Below, piece after piece: positions 1 through 8,073 of a stretch of 64,000 nt of DNA (position 1 is its first letter; each line of letters begins with the position of its first letter). The notes under the pieces were generated by a model that made no database searches, was not told the DNA's origin, and saw only the letters and a program-made list of their open reading frames with translations. The translations under genes and the position numbers were made by a program. Location: the NCBI GenBank assembly GCA_964522015.1, contig CAZFST010000011.1:44906-108905 (forward strand), written 5' to 3'. The DNA is from QQWI01 sp964522015 (GTDB taxonomy: Bacteria > Bacillota > Clostridia > Peptostreptococcales > Acidaminobacteraceae).

Positions 1-2
1 TG

Positions 3-1121
3 ACAGGTTTGGAGCTTGCAACCATTCACCTGATGAGTTTAGGATTTTGGATGACAGTTTTTGTCCTAATCAATTGGATTTTACAGCGTTTCTTTAGAAT
101 TAAACCTCGGGGGAAAGCCCCTTCTAAACAAGGGCTTCGTTCGCAAAAGCGCCTGGTTGATCGTGCTTACGAGAAGCTCTTTTTCAAAAGACTTTTATTT
201 ATCCTGATTGCCAATACCTTGGTGGGATTTTTGTTGATTGTCAGCATCGAATCCGGTGCTTGGTCACAGCACCTTGCCACTGTCCCTTCACTGTGGGGCT
301 TTCCCAATACCCCGGTCAGTCTTAATTCAACAATAACATCGGATAGAGAGGGATTTTCCTTTGAGTCTGTTGTGCTTGAGGGACCAAATTCTCAGGAGGC
401 AAGGGCTGTTATCAGTGAGTCTGGTTTTGAGAAGTTTGGTATTGTTCTAGTTGCTGGTAGGTTGCCAAAATGGACAAATGAGATTATTGTAGGGGTTGGT
501 CTTGCCAATGAGGGATATGGGGTGGGAAGCACCCTTCGCTTTTATGACAAATCCGGTTGGCACAGTGGTTTGGTGGTTGGCATTGGCAATGCACTCTTTG
601 ATAAGGGGAGAATTTTTGGCTACTGCAAAGCCGCAGAAAAGACCTTTGTTTTTGGCGTAGAAACCGATGATGAGATTATCGATTTTAGCGCCCACGTCAA
701 ACGTCACTTCTTGCTACTTCGCAGTAATCTTGCGGCTTATATGTTGTCCTTTACAAATAGCGTTCTGTTGATTGGCATCTTGACGGTGGGTATTTTTTAC
801 GCCCATATCGAATCTCTTTTACTAGTGCTGCGACGTCATATTTTAGTGCTTCGAATTTCGTGGTTAAAGACCACCTTTGGCTTGATTGTCTTTGCAAGTT
901 GTATGAGCGCCCTGTCTTTTGCTTTGGCCCGTCTTTTTTGGCAATTGGTGCCTAGCGCCTTATTTGAATCCATTAGTCTTAAATTGGGTCTTGTGCCCTC
1001 TTCAATTATGTCCTGGGCCCCAGAGAGCTTGGCGGTGTTGCCGATTCTATTTGTTCTAAATTTTGTACTGGCCTTTGGCATTTTGGTGCAAGGATTTAAA
1101 CACCGACTACGGGTTTTCTGA
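3..1121 (+). CDS. FtsX/MacB-like ABC transporter permease, 5' end probably outside the window
   Basis: This is a membrane protein with the layout of a MacB/FtsX-type permease subunit. A hydrophobic N-terminal segment (about residues 8-28 counted from a possible TTG at 9) and a second one near 60-80 precede an extracytoplasmic domain at roughly 85-240. That domain holds a GRLPKWTNEIIVG stretch followed by a V-V-G-I segment, as in MacB periplasmic core domains. Three more membrane segments (about 242-268, 285-310 and 341-363) form an FtsX-like C-terminus. The frame is open to the left edge, so the TTG at 9 may not be the true start. No ATPase partner is visible inside the window. Such permeases usually export lipids or peptides, or transmit a signal, together with an ATP-binding subunit; the substrate cannot be inferred here. 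Confidence 0.6.
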   Translation, partial: TGLELATIHLMSLGFWMTVFVLINWILQRFFRIKPRGKAPSKQGLRSQKRLVDRAYEKLFFKRLLFILIANTLVGFLLIVSIESGAWSQHLATVPSLWGFPNTPVSLNSTITSDREGFSFESVVLEGPNSQEARAVISESGFEKFGIVLVAGRLPKWTNEIIVGVGLANEGYGVGSTLRFYDKSGWHSGLVVGIGNALFDKGRIFGYCKAAEKTFVFGVETDDEIIDFSAHVKRHFLLLRSNLAAYMLSFTNSVLLIGILTVGIFYAHIESLLLVLRRHILVLRISWLKTTFGLIVFASCMSALSFALARLFWQLVPSALFESISLKLGLVPSSIMSWAPESLAVLPILFVLNFVLAFGILVQGFKHRLRVF

Positions 1122-1127
1122 TATAAT
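1122..1127 (+). promoter_or_regulatory. Possible -10 element (TATAAT) ahead of kce
   Basis: A perfect TATAAT preceded by TGA overlaps the end of the permease gene, about 50 bases before the kce start. No good -35 hexamer is visible, so this would be an extended -10 type promoter at best. Confidence 0.35.
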
Positions 1128-1178
1128 AATGGTGCGCCGTGCCGGTTCACATGGCGACAATTATTCTTGGGGGTAACC

Positions 1179-1997
1179 ATGTCAAAATTAATTATTACCG
1201 CAGCTTTAACAGGGGCAGAGGTGACAAAAGACTTACAACCTGCACTGCCTGTTACACCAGATGAAATTGCACAAGAGGCTTTTCAGTGCTATCAAGCGGG
1301 GGCTTCAATCGTCCATGTTCACGCAAGAGACGCGCAGGGTAATCCAACGCAGGATTTTGCTGTGTACAAAGAAATTATTGATAAAATCGGAGCTCTTTGC
1401 CCGATTATCGTTCAGCCTTCTACAGGTGGTGCCACTTGGCATACTCCTGAGCAGCGGCTTCAGCCAGTGGACTTGTGTCCTGAAATGGCCACACTCAGCG
1501 CTGGTACCTGTAACTTTGGGGCTGAAGTTTTTATGAATACCGAAGAGAACATTGAGATTTTTGCCCTTAAAATGAAAGCCAACGGGGTTAAACCTGAAAT
1601 TGAGGTTTTTGAGCGTGGGATGATTACCAATGCCTTAAAGTTAGTCAAGAAGGGTGTTTTAGAGATGCCCCTTCATTTTGATTTTGTTTTGGGTGTTCCT
1701 GGCGCATGCCCTGGTGAGGCTGAGGATTTGCTGCACATGGTCCGAAGTATCCCAGAGGGTTGCACTTGGACAGTGGCGGGCGTCGGCAGATACGAGACGC
1801 CACTGGCGCTCATGGCTATTGCTATGGGAGGCCATGTGCGCGTGGGCTTTGAAGACAATATTTACTACAATAAGGGTGAGTTGGCTACTTCCAACGCGCA
1901 ACTTGTAGCACGTGTTGCGCGAATTGCTGTTGAGGCAGGGCGCGGGGTAGCAACTCCAGATGAGGCTCGTCAAATTTTGGGGCTAAAAGCGCGGTAA
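1179..1997 (+). CDS. kce: 3-keto-5-aminohexanoate cleavage enzyme (BKACE family)
   Basis: The 272-residue protein closely matches the beta-keto acid cleavage family. In lysine fermentation its members convert 3-keto-5-aminohexanoate plus acetyl-CoA to acetoacetate plus 3-aminobutyryl-CoA. The metal-binding pair is visible as HVH (His46 and His48), and the conserved RVGFEDN segment is at about 221-227. The segments PEMATLSAGTCNFG and FDFVLGVPGACPG are also family-typical. I chose the ATG at 1179 because GGGGGT lies just upstream and MSKLIITAA is the usual family start; an in-frame TTG at 1167 is less likely. The rest of a lysine pathway (kam, kdd, kal) is not next to it, so other beta-keto acids remain possible substrates. 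A CoA-transferase pair that could use acetoacetate lies 11 kb away. A strong terminator follows. Confidence 0.88.
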   Translation: MSKLIITAALTGAEVTKDLQPALPVTPDEIAQEAFQCYQAGASIVHVHARDAQGNPTQDFAVYKEIIDKIGALCPIIVQPSTGGATWHTPEQRLQPVDLCPEMATLSAGTCNFGAEVFMNTEENIEIFALKMKANGVKPEIEVFERGMITNALKLVKKGVLEMPLHFDFVLGVPGACPGEAEDLLHMVRSIPEGCTWTVAGVGRYETPLALMAIAMGGHVRVGFEDNIYYNKGELATSNAQLVARVARIAVEAGRGVATPDEARQILGLKAR

Positions 1998-2051
1998 ATC
2001 TTTAACAATGCCTGAAAATCTACCAGTAGTCAATCTTTGCACTCAAATAGT

Positions 2052-2090
2052 AACCCCCAGAAGCACCTGAAAGGGCTTCTGGGGGTTTTT
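2052..2090 (+). terminator. Terminator between convergent kce and the stalk-domain protein
   Basis: A perfect 13-bp stem (AACCCCCAGAAGC paired with its complement) with a 9-base loop is followed by TTTTT on the plus strand. It ends kce. The complementary strand has weaker U-tract potential for the convergent gene. Confidence 0.85.
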
Positions 2091-2136
2091 ATGTTTCTGC
2101 TATGAACTGTATTTTTGCTACGGGGCTATTGAATGG

Positions 2137-3915
2137 TTATTCAACGGTTGTAAATGCTTCAAAGAGGTCGTGGTATCTTTTCAAGTCCATAAAGTGATAG
2201 CTTTCAAATTGATTGATTGGGGTTGGTGTGGCCCCTCTCTTAATGGTGGTGAGTCTCGGATCTTTTCTCGCCATCACATGACTCACAGGATCTATCACAA
2301 CCCACCGACCATTGATATTGGCCTCAACAAAAAAGTAAAATATCTCATCGATTTGGCCTGCCACCACTTTTGCCTGGATGCCATCGCTACGCAGCATGGC
2401 TGCCAGCAATAAATTATACTCAAGCTTAGTGGCTTTTTTGTTGATCACAACGTTTCTTAGGGCCCGGGGGGTATCCTTATCCAAATCCAGGTTATCTCTA
2501 GAATCCCGAAATTCCGGCTTAAGTTCTGTGACAATCCAGTCAAAGTAGGATTTCGCCCTGAAAAACTCGCTGGTTTTTTCGTAGCTTAGGATACTCGCAA
2601 GTGAAGAAACTTCCATCACATTGCTCTGAATATACTTAGACGGTATCAAATACCTGGTGACATGGTCTGATAGGTTAATGGCGCTAAACTGCATCAATAG
2701 GATATCTGTATCTCCGGATTTAAGTGTCCCATAGATTTCAAAGTTATGGCGACCCAGTCCGAAAGGGGTGTATAGAGTGGTATTAAAGGCCCCGCTTGAA
2801 CTGAGAGGGATTAAAAACTCTGTGGTAGCCTCCCCTTTTGAAACCAGGGCATAGACCTTTTTCACCTTTTTAAATTGCTTCATTTGACCAACAAAAGGTA
2901 AGACTTCTACCACTTCTTCGTTAGACATAATTGGCGTAGTCAAGGCTGCTCCCAAGTTTAAAAAAGCGGGTTTTTCGATATAGTGCTCATTTTCTGCCAT
3001 GACAGTAAAGTCGGAAAATTGAATGGTGCTCAATATGTTTTGGTAAGTATCCCGGGTGTATTTTAAGTCGGAAGTGGCTGCGTAACTGCCTTCAAAAACA
3101 AAGACGGCATTGTCGTGCAAAATCATATAGGTTTGATAAAAACGCTCAGAGGTTGGTGTTGTGACCAAATAGCCAAAGGTTTCAAAGGTCTGATGATTAT
3201 GTTGATAAACCCCTTCTGTTTGAAAAGTGATGGCACTGCCGTATTGCTTTGTGAGATTCTTTTTATAAAGATCCCGATACTGTATGAGATTCAAAAGATT
3301 TTTATTCTCGTACTGGGCAATGCGCATGCCGTAATCATCGTATTCATCTTTTAAACCGTAGTAATCTTCAGAAAGCATTTTCCACCCATATGGGAAGGCT
3401 GCTGTGAGATTGAATTTTTCAAAATGCTGAGAAATAAAAAAAGTGTCATTTAAGTAGTAATATCGGGTTGCGTCCCTGTTTTTTAAGGTGACGGCATTGC
3501 CTTCAAAGGTAAATGTCATATCAAATGATTTGGCAATGGTTTCAAGGGGTAAATAGGTTTGTTTGTCAATCATTAAAGGGGCTTGTTTTAGGGTGATGGG
3601 AAGACCGTTATAATACCCTTTGTTTTGGCCCATCTTAAACTTTAAAAAAGCATTGGTTCGGTAAGCCGTGATCTCTTGGGTATCGGCAAACCAATTGACC
3701 TGTGCCCCAAGCATTTGAAAAAAGATTCTCATGGGGACCATGGGTACACCCTCGACCAGGTAAACCGGTTGGTTCAGTGCAAGGGGCTTATTATCAAATG
3801 TTAGCGTATAGGGTAAATACGCACTATCAGCCTGGGAAGTGGTGGTGATAAAGCCCAGGCAAATGCCACATGAAATCAGTAGGAGTATACTTATATAAGT
3901 TGTCATTCGACGCAT
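2137..3915 (-). CDS. Exported protein with copper-amine-oxidase N-terminal (stalk) domain and transglutaminase-like C-terminus
   Basis: The protein of 592 residues starts with a charged MRRM segment and a hydrophobic signal peptide (about 5-25). Residues about 38-150 resemble the copper amine oxidase N1 stalk domain common in clostridial surface proteins (VPMRIFFQMLGAQVNW and YLPLETIAKSFDMTF repeats). The C-terminal part (about 475-560) resembles a transglutaminase-like fold, with a helix ending AAMLRSDGIQAKVVAGQ and a WVVIDPV strand. The catalytic Cys and His of the active family are not evident: the helix begins with Lys/Leu, and the His position reads FFVEANI. It may therefore be a non-catalytic binding module. 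I chose the ATG at 3915, six bases after GAGGTG; the upstream in-frame GTG lies inside that site. The gene is monocistronic and convergent with kce. Its function is unknown, and a cell-wall or cell-surface role is inferred. Confidence 0.65.
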   Translation of the reverse strand: MRRMTTYISILLLISCGICLGFITTTSQADSAYLPYTLTFDNKPLALNQPVYLVEGVPMVPMRIFFQMLGAQVNWFADTQEITAYRTNAFLKFKMGQNKGYYNGLPITLKQAPLMIDKQTYLPLETIAKSFDMTFTFEGNAVTLKNRDATRYYYLNDTFFISQHFEKFNLTAAFPYGWKMLSEDYYGLKDEYDDYGMRIAQYENKNLLNLIQYRDLYKKNLTKQYGSAITFQTEGVYQHNHQTFETFGYLVTTPTSERFYQTYMILHDNAVFVFEGSYAATSDLKYTRDTYQNILSTIQFSDFTVMAENEHYIEKPAFLNLGAALTTPIMSNEEVVEVLPFVGQMKQFKKVKKVYALVSKGEATTEFLIPLSSSGAFNTTLYTPFGLGRHNFEIYGTLKSGDTDILLMQFSAINLSDHVTRYLIPSKYIQSNVMEVSSLASILSYEKTSEFFRAKSYFDWIVTELKPEFRDSRDNLDLDKDTPRALRNVVINKKATKLEYNLLLAAMLRSDGIQAKVVAGQIDEIFYFFVEANINGRWVVIDPVSHVMARKDPRLTTIKRGATPTPINQFESYHFMDLKRYHDLFEAFTTVE

Positions 3916-3996
3916 ATCAATCACCTCGTTACTATATTATGCGACTATTGAAATGATGTCAATTAACAGGTTTGTGACTTTCGTAAATATTTAAGC

Positions 3997-4025
3997 TTTA
4001 CATACCCATGGACGCATGTTATAAT
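3997..4025 (+). promoter_or_regulatory. Sigma-A type promoter for rpmE
   Basis: TTTACA and TATAAT are separated by exactly 17 bases, placing transcription start near 4032. The roughly 80-base leader that follows contains a TCATGC...GCATGA hairpin (about 4049-4071), a position where ribosomal protein L31 leader RNAs occur in other Firmicutes. I cannot confirm such a leader here. Confidence 0.75.
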
Positions 4026-4113
4026 TTAATGGTTTTCATACTAGATGAATCATGCACCTTACTGGGCATGACTTTTAAGGTGATAAGATATTTTACGGAA
4101 AGAGGTGCGCCTT

Positions 4114-4314
4114 ATGAAAAAGGATATCCATCCTATTTACAATGCAGTTGAAGTTCATTGCGCGTGTGGTAATGACTTCCAAACGAAGTCTACTAAGAAA
4201 GAAATCAGAATCGAAATCTGTTCTGAATGTCATCCTTTCTTCACTGGTACGATCAAGCAAACAGATCGTGGCGGTAGAGCTGAGAAATTCAAAGCAAAAT
4301 TCAATCTTAAGTAG
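4114..4314 (+). CDS. rpmE: Ribosomal protein bL31, zinc-binding form
   Basis: The 66-residue protein is a standard-length bL31 of the large ribosomal subunit. It carries the zinc-binding arrangement Cys16-x-Cys18 and Cys37-x-x-Cys40, so it is the C+ form rather than the zinc-independent paralogue. The start is the ATG at 4114 behind AGAGGTG; the frame extends a few codons further upstream without a ribosome-binding site. It has its own promoter and terminator, so it is likely a single-gene unit. Zur control is possible in zinc-sensing genomes, but no Zur box was identified. Confidence 0.95.
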   Translation: MKKDIHPIYNAVEVHCACGNDFQTKSTKKEIRIEICSECHPFFTGTIKQTDRGGRAEKFKAKFNLK

Positions 4315-4321
4315 TCAAACT

Positions 4322-4355
4322 GGATTAGGGCCTTTAATTGCTCTAATCCTTTTTA
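4322..4355 (+). terminator. Terminator after rpmE
   Basis: A 7-bp stem GGATTAG/CTAATCC with a 14-base loop is followed by TTTTTATTT, directly after the rpmE stop codon. Confidence 0.7.
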
Positions 4356-4409
4356 TTTAGGTATATGTAAAATTTTGAAATAGATGTGTCAATTATCATG
4401 GAGGAAAAA

Positions 4410-5003
4410 ATGGCAAAGTTGTATTTCCGTTATGGCGCAATGAACTCAGGCAAATCCACAGCACTACTGCAAGTGGCCTATAATTACGAAGAGCGCGGCA
4501 TGCATGTCATTCTTATGAAACCCCATACGGACAGCAAGGGTGAAAGCACCATCGTTTCACGTCTTGGCATGTCCAGAAAAGTCGATTTTATCATCGACCA
4601 TGGTACAGATTTAAAAGCACTTTTAAGAGACTACATCGCCACTAAAAAGCTGGACTGCATTTTGGTGGATGAGGTACAGTTCTTCTCAAAAGAGCACATC
4701 GATGCATTTTTTGAAATTGCTGTCACCACAAAAATTCCTGTGATTTGCTACGGTCTCAGAACGGATTTTAGAACAGACGGATTTGAAGGCAGTCAACGGC
4801 TCTTGTTGCTAGCCCATACATTAGAAGAACTTAAAACCATCTGCCGCTGTGGTAAAAAAGCGGTCCTTAACGGGCGAACCATCGATGGAGAATTTGTCTT
4901 TGAAGGGGACCAAGTGGCCATTGATGGCATGGGACACGTCCACTACGAATCCCTCTGCGCCAGCTGCTACTTTAAATTAAAAGGGGCAAGCTTGGCTCAG
5001 TGA
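4410..5003 (+). CDS. tdk: Thymidine kinase, type II
   Basis: This 197-residue enzyme phosphorylates thymidine with ATP in the salvage pathway. The P-loop GAMNSGKS is at residues 9-16, and a Walker B-like ILVDEVQFF and the YGLRTDF lasso-region motif follow. The C-terminal zinc ribbon is present as CRCGKK and CASC. The ATG at 4410 has GGAGG eight bases upstream; a GTG at 4386 in the same frame is rejected because it lacks such a site. The next gene begins 17 bases after the stop, so tdk probably heads or belongs to the tdk-DUF1385-prmC-prfA transcription unit often seen in Clostridia next to rpmE. Confidence 0.93.
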   Translation: MAKLYFRYGAMNSGKSTALLQVAYNYEERGMHVILMKPHTDSKGESTIVSRLGMSRKVDFIIDHGTDLKALLRDYIATKKLDCILVDEVQFFSKEHIDAFFEIAVTTKIPVICYGLRTDFRTDGFEGSQRLLLLAHTLEELKTICRCGKKAVLNGRTIDGEFVFEGDQVAIDGMGHVHYESLCASCYFKLKGASLAQ

Positions 5004-5020
5004 AAACAGGAGAACTTATA

Positions 5021-6010
5021 ATGAAAGAAAAGTACTGTGATATTGGGGGTCAAGCCCTGATTGAAGGGGTGATGATGCGTGGCAAAACAACCATTGCCAT
5101 GTCCGTTAGAAAACCCGACGGTGAAATCGAAACAAAAGTTGAAAAGGTCCACAGCATCTTTAGCAAATCCTTTTTCAAGTGGCCAATTGTCCGAGGCATG
5201 GTAGCCCTAATCAATGCCATGATCATTGGGGTCCAGGCCCTTACCTATTCTGCAGAATTCTTTATGACAGAAGAGGAACTTGAAAACCCCTCAAAATTCG
5301 ATCAATGGATCACAAAAGTCTTTAAAGATAAAGCTGAAGGCATCTTGATTTTCTGCTCTTTAGTCATGGCCCTAGGCATGGCACTATTGATGTTTGCCGT
5401 ACTCCCTGCTATCTTAGCAGGTTTCCTAAAAGGTGCTATTTCACATCCGACAGCTCTCTCTTTAATAGAAGGACTTATAAAAGTCGGGTTATTTGTGGGG
5501 TATATCCTCTTGATCTCTCAAATGAAAGACATTCAGCGGGTGTTCCAGTATCATGGAGCTGAGCACAAAACCATTCACTGTTATGAGTCGGGACAAGTCT
5601 TGACCCCAGAGAATGCCCAAAGATTTTCAAGAATCCATCCAAGATGCGGCACCAGCTTTTTGCTCTTTGTCATGGCCATCAGTATCGCCTTGTTTTCCAT
5701 GATCACTTGGCAGTCCATCTTAATCCGGATTCTATTAAAAATTCTTTTAATGCCAGTGGTAGCGGGTTTGGCTTTTGAACTCATCAAACTCTCAGCCAAG
5801 TATGATAACGGATTTATGCGGGCCATATCAATGCCTGGGCTCTGGATGCAGCGCTTGACCACAAAAGAGCCCACTCTGGCTCAAATCGACGTTGCTATCA
5901 CAGCCATGAACAGAGTGTTGCAAGAAGAGTCACCTCAGGTCTGTGACCTACCAAGTGAGTTAAAGTCCAACGAGCTACAAACAGAGTTAACAGAGGCCTG
6001 TGACGTATAA
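5021..6010 (+). CDS. YqhQ-like DUF1385 integral membrane protein
   Basis: The 329-residue protein belongs to the DUF1385 family (B. subtilis YqhQ). Diagnostic segments are the N-terminal GGQALIEGVMMRG, the central QYHGAEHKTIHCYE and the later HPRCGTSFLL. About four hydrophobic helices are visible (roughly 115-145, 155-175, 215-237 and 240-262). The conserved His/Glu/Cys cluster suggests metal binding or catalysis, but no activity is established that I can cite. The ATG at 5021 follows AGGAG; an earlier GTG at 5000 overlaps the tdk stop region and lacks a site. Its stop overlaps the prmC start by one base, indicating translational coupling with the release-factor genes, the usual neighbourhood for this family. 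Confidence 0.85.
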   Translation: MKEKYCDIGGQALIEGVMMRGKTTIAMSVRKPDGEIETKVEKVHSIFSKSFFKWPIVRGMVALINAMIIGVQALTYSAEFFMTEEELENPSKFDQWITKVFKDKAEGILIFCSLVMALGMALLMFAVLPAILAGFLKGAISHPTALSLIEGLIKVGLFVGYILLISQMKDIQRVFQYHGAEHKTIHCYESGQVLTPENAQRFSRIHPRCGTSFLLFVMAISIALFSMITWQSILIRILLKILLMPVVAGLAFELIKLSAKYDNGFMRAISMPGLWMQRLTTKEPTLAQIDVAITAMNRVLQEESPQVCDLPSELKSNELQTELTEACDV

Positions 6011-6939
6011 TGGTCAAAGCACTATTAGAGGCTGCTATACGGCGACTGTCCGGCGTCAGTGACACGCCGGCCCTGGACGCCCAGTTACTCCTGATGCACG
6101 TGAGCGCTTTGGAAAGACACCACCTGATAACAAGAAGCGATGAAGTTCTTCCGGATCATCAAGTTCTTGAATTTGAAGCCTTGGTAGAACGGCGGTTTGC
6201 AGGTGAACCGGTTGCTTATTTAATAGGTACCAAGCCCTTTATGGGTTTGGATTTTGAAGTTGAACCCGGGGTTTTGATTCCAAGACCGGACACGGAGATT
6301 TTAGTGGAAGCCATTTTGGCGGCTTATCCAGCAGGTCAGGGCGCTTATCCAGCAGGGATTGCCGATTCTAGAATAGAGCCTGACTCACAGGTAGCAGGTG
6401 GGATTCCAGGTAATGTGGCTAAGCACATCAGGTTTGCAGAAATTGGCACAGGTAGTGGCGGGATTTGTGTTTCGCTTTTGGTGTACCGTGAGAATTTTCA
6501 AGGGGTGGGCTTAGAGATTTCGCAAAAAGCCATTGAAATCACCACCAAAAACGCATATAGTAATGATGTGCAAAACCGTTTGGATTTGCGAACATCTGAT
6601 GTTTTTTCAGCGCTATCTCCCAGTGAGGCATTTGACTTTATCGTGTCAAATCCACCTTATATTTCTCGGGCGGACATGGCGCTTTTGATCCGTGATGTAC
6701 ACGATTTTGAGCCCCATTTGGCACTCTTTGGTGGCGATGATGGCTTGGATTTTTATAGACAGATTACCGACCAGGCGCCGAATTTTTTGGTAAGCGGTGG
6801 CCGTTTGTTTTTTGAAATTGGTTATGATCAAGGCTTTGCAGTTAGCCAGATGCTAACTGAACGGGGCTTTTGTGAAGTGTTGATTGAAAGAGATTTGGCA
6901 GGCCACCAACGTGTGGTCAGTGGCCTTTGGAAAGAATAG
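6010..6939 (+). CDS. prmC: Release factor glutamine methyltransferase
   Basis: PrmC N5-methylates the Gln of the GGQ motif in release factors, using S-adenosylmethionine. The protein has the N-terminal helical domain, a SAM-binding loop EIGTGSGGICVSLL and the substrate-binding NPPY motif (VSNPPYISR). At 309 residues it is somewhat longer than the usual 280-290. The extra length lies between the PRPDTEILVE segment and the SAM loop, where a low-complexity insert contains a tandem AYPAG duplication. The ATG overlaps the DUF1385 stop codon by one base. prfA, encoding its substrate, begins eight bases downstream. Confidence 0.93.
   Translation: MVKALLEAAIRRLSGVSDTPALDAQLLLMHVSALERHHLITRSDEVLPDHQVLEFEALVERRFAGEPVAYLIGTKPFMGLDFEVEPGVLIPRPDTEILVEAILAAYPAGQGAYPAGIADSRIEPDSQVAGGIPGNVAKHIRFAEIGTGSGGICVSLLVYRENFQGVGLEISQKAIEITTKNAYSNDVQNRLDLRTSDVFSALSPSEAFDFIVSNPPYISRADMALLIRDVHDFEPHLALFGGDDGLDFYRQITDQAPNFLVSGGRLFFEIGYDQGFAVSQMLTERGFCEVLIERDLAGHQRVVSGLWKE
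6322..6356 (+). repeat. 21-bp tandem duplication inside prmC
   Basis: The 14-base string GCTTATCCAGCAGG occurs twice, offset by 21 bases (6322 and 6343). It encodes AYPAG twice, in frame, in a surface insert of PrmC. Confidence 0.8.
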
Positions 6940-6946
6940 GTGCGTA

Positions 6947-8020
6947 ATGTTAGACAAACTCAGCAGTTTAGAGGATAAGTTTCGGGATTTGGAATCTAAG
7001 ATATCCGACCCCAATGTCATTAGTATTCAGAGCGAGTGGCAAAAGTTCATGAAAGAACATGCGGAGATTGCCCCGGTGGTTGCAGCCTACAGAGAATACA
7101 AGTCTGTATTGATGCAGTTGGCGGATGCAAAGGAAATTTTAGAAACAGAGAACGACGAAGAAATGAGAGAGCTTGCTAAAATGGAGCTCAAAGAAAATGA
7201 AGTTAAAGAGACTGAAATCCGGGAGCGATTGAGATTGCTACTTTTGCCAACGGACCCCAACGATGACAAGAACGTTCTTGTGGAGATTCGTGCCGGTGCT
7301 GGTGGTGACGAAGCAGGGCTCTTTGCCCAAGAGTTACAGCGTCTGTATATGCGTTATGCTGAGCGTAGACGGTGGAAAGTTGAAATGATTTCTTTTAGCG
7401 AAAGCGGCGCCGGTGGTATTAAAGAAGCGATCTTTATGATTACCGGAAAAGGGGCTTACTCCCGTCTGAAGTTTGAAAGTGGCATTCACCGTGTTCAACG
7501 TGTTCCTGCCACTGAATCTCAGGGACGTATTCACACGTCAACGGCTACGGTTGCTGTACTAGCAGAAGTTGAAGACGTTGAAATTGAAGTGCGTACACAG
7601 GATATTCGGGTGGACGTGTTTAGATCTTCTGGTAATGGTGGTCAGTCTGTAAATACAACAGACTCCGCTGTGCGAATCACTCATATTCCTTCGGGGATTG
7701 TGGTTTCATGTCAGGATGGTAAATCACAGCTTTCCAATAAAGAAAAGGCACTTAAAGTACTCAAAGCCAAACTATATGATGCAGAACTTGCTAAGCAACA
7801 ATCCGAAATTGCCAAGGATCGTAAGGAGCAAATTGGCTCTGGTGACCGCGCTGGCAAAGTGCGTACGTACAACTTCCCTCAGGGACGCATCACCGACCAC
7901 CGTATTCCGTTGACGCTTTATAAGCTTGCGCAGTATATGGATGGCGAGATTGATGAAATGATCGATGCGCTAGTTACCATGAGACAAGCTGAGCAAATGG
8001 CTGCCACGGACGATATGTAA
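6947..8020 (+). CDS. prfA: Peptide chain release factor 1
   Basis: RF1 recognises UAA and UAG and triggers peptidyl-tRNA hydrolysis. The 357-residue protein has the standard length. It shows the PAT tripeptide in RVPATESQGRIHTS, at the family position for stop-codon reading, and the catalytic GGQ in SSGNGGQSVNTTDSAVR. The start is the ATG at 6947 (MLDKLSSLEDKF). The same frame runs open 21 codons upstream inside prmC, which is not coding for this protein. A weak ATAGG site overlaps the prmC stop, consistent with coupled expression. Confidence 0.96.
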   Translation: MLDKLSSLEDKFRDLESKISDPNVISIQSEWQKFMKEHAEIAPVVAAYREYKSVLMQLADAKEILETENDEEMRELAKMELKENEVKETEIRERLRLLLLPTDPNDDKNVLVEIRAGAGGDEAGLFAQELQRLYMRYAERRRWKVEMISFSESGAGGIKEAIFMITGKGAYSRLKFESGIHRVQRVPATESQGRIHTSTATVAVLAEVEDVEIEVRTQDIRVDVFRSSGNGGQSVNTTDSAVRITHIPSGIVVSCQDGKSQLSNKEKALKVLKAKLYDAELAKQQSEIAKDRKEQIGSGDRAGKVRTYNFPQGRITDHRIPLTLYKLAQYMDGEIDEMIDALVTMRQAEQMAATDDM

Positions 8021-8032
8021 TTCGGTATTTTG

Positions 8033-8060
8033 GTGCTCCCATTGGGAGCACTTATTTTTT
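8033..8060 (+). terminator. Terminator or attenuator between prfA and the Sua5 gene
   Basis: An 8-bp stem GTGCTCCC/GGGAGCAC with a 3-base loop is followed by TTATTTTTT. The ribosome-binding site of the next gene begins at the end of the T-run, so the hairpin probably allows partial read-through. Confidence 0.7.
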
Positions 8061-8073
8061 GGAGATGAAAGTC

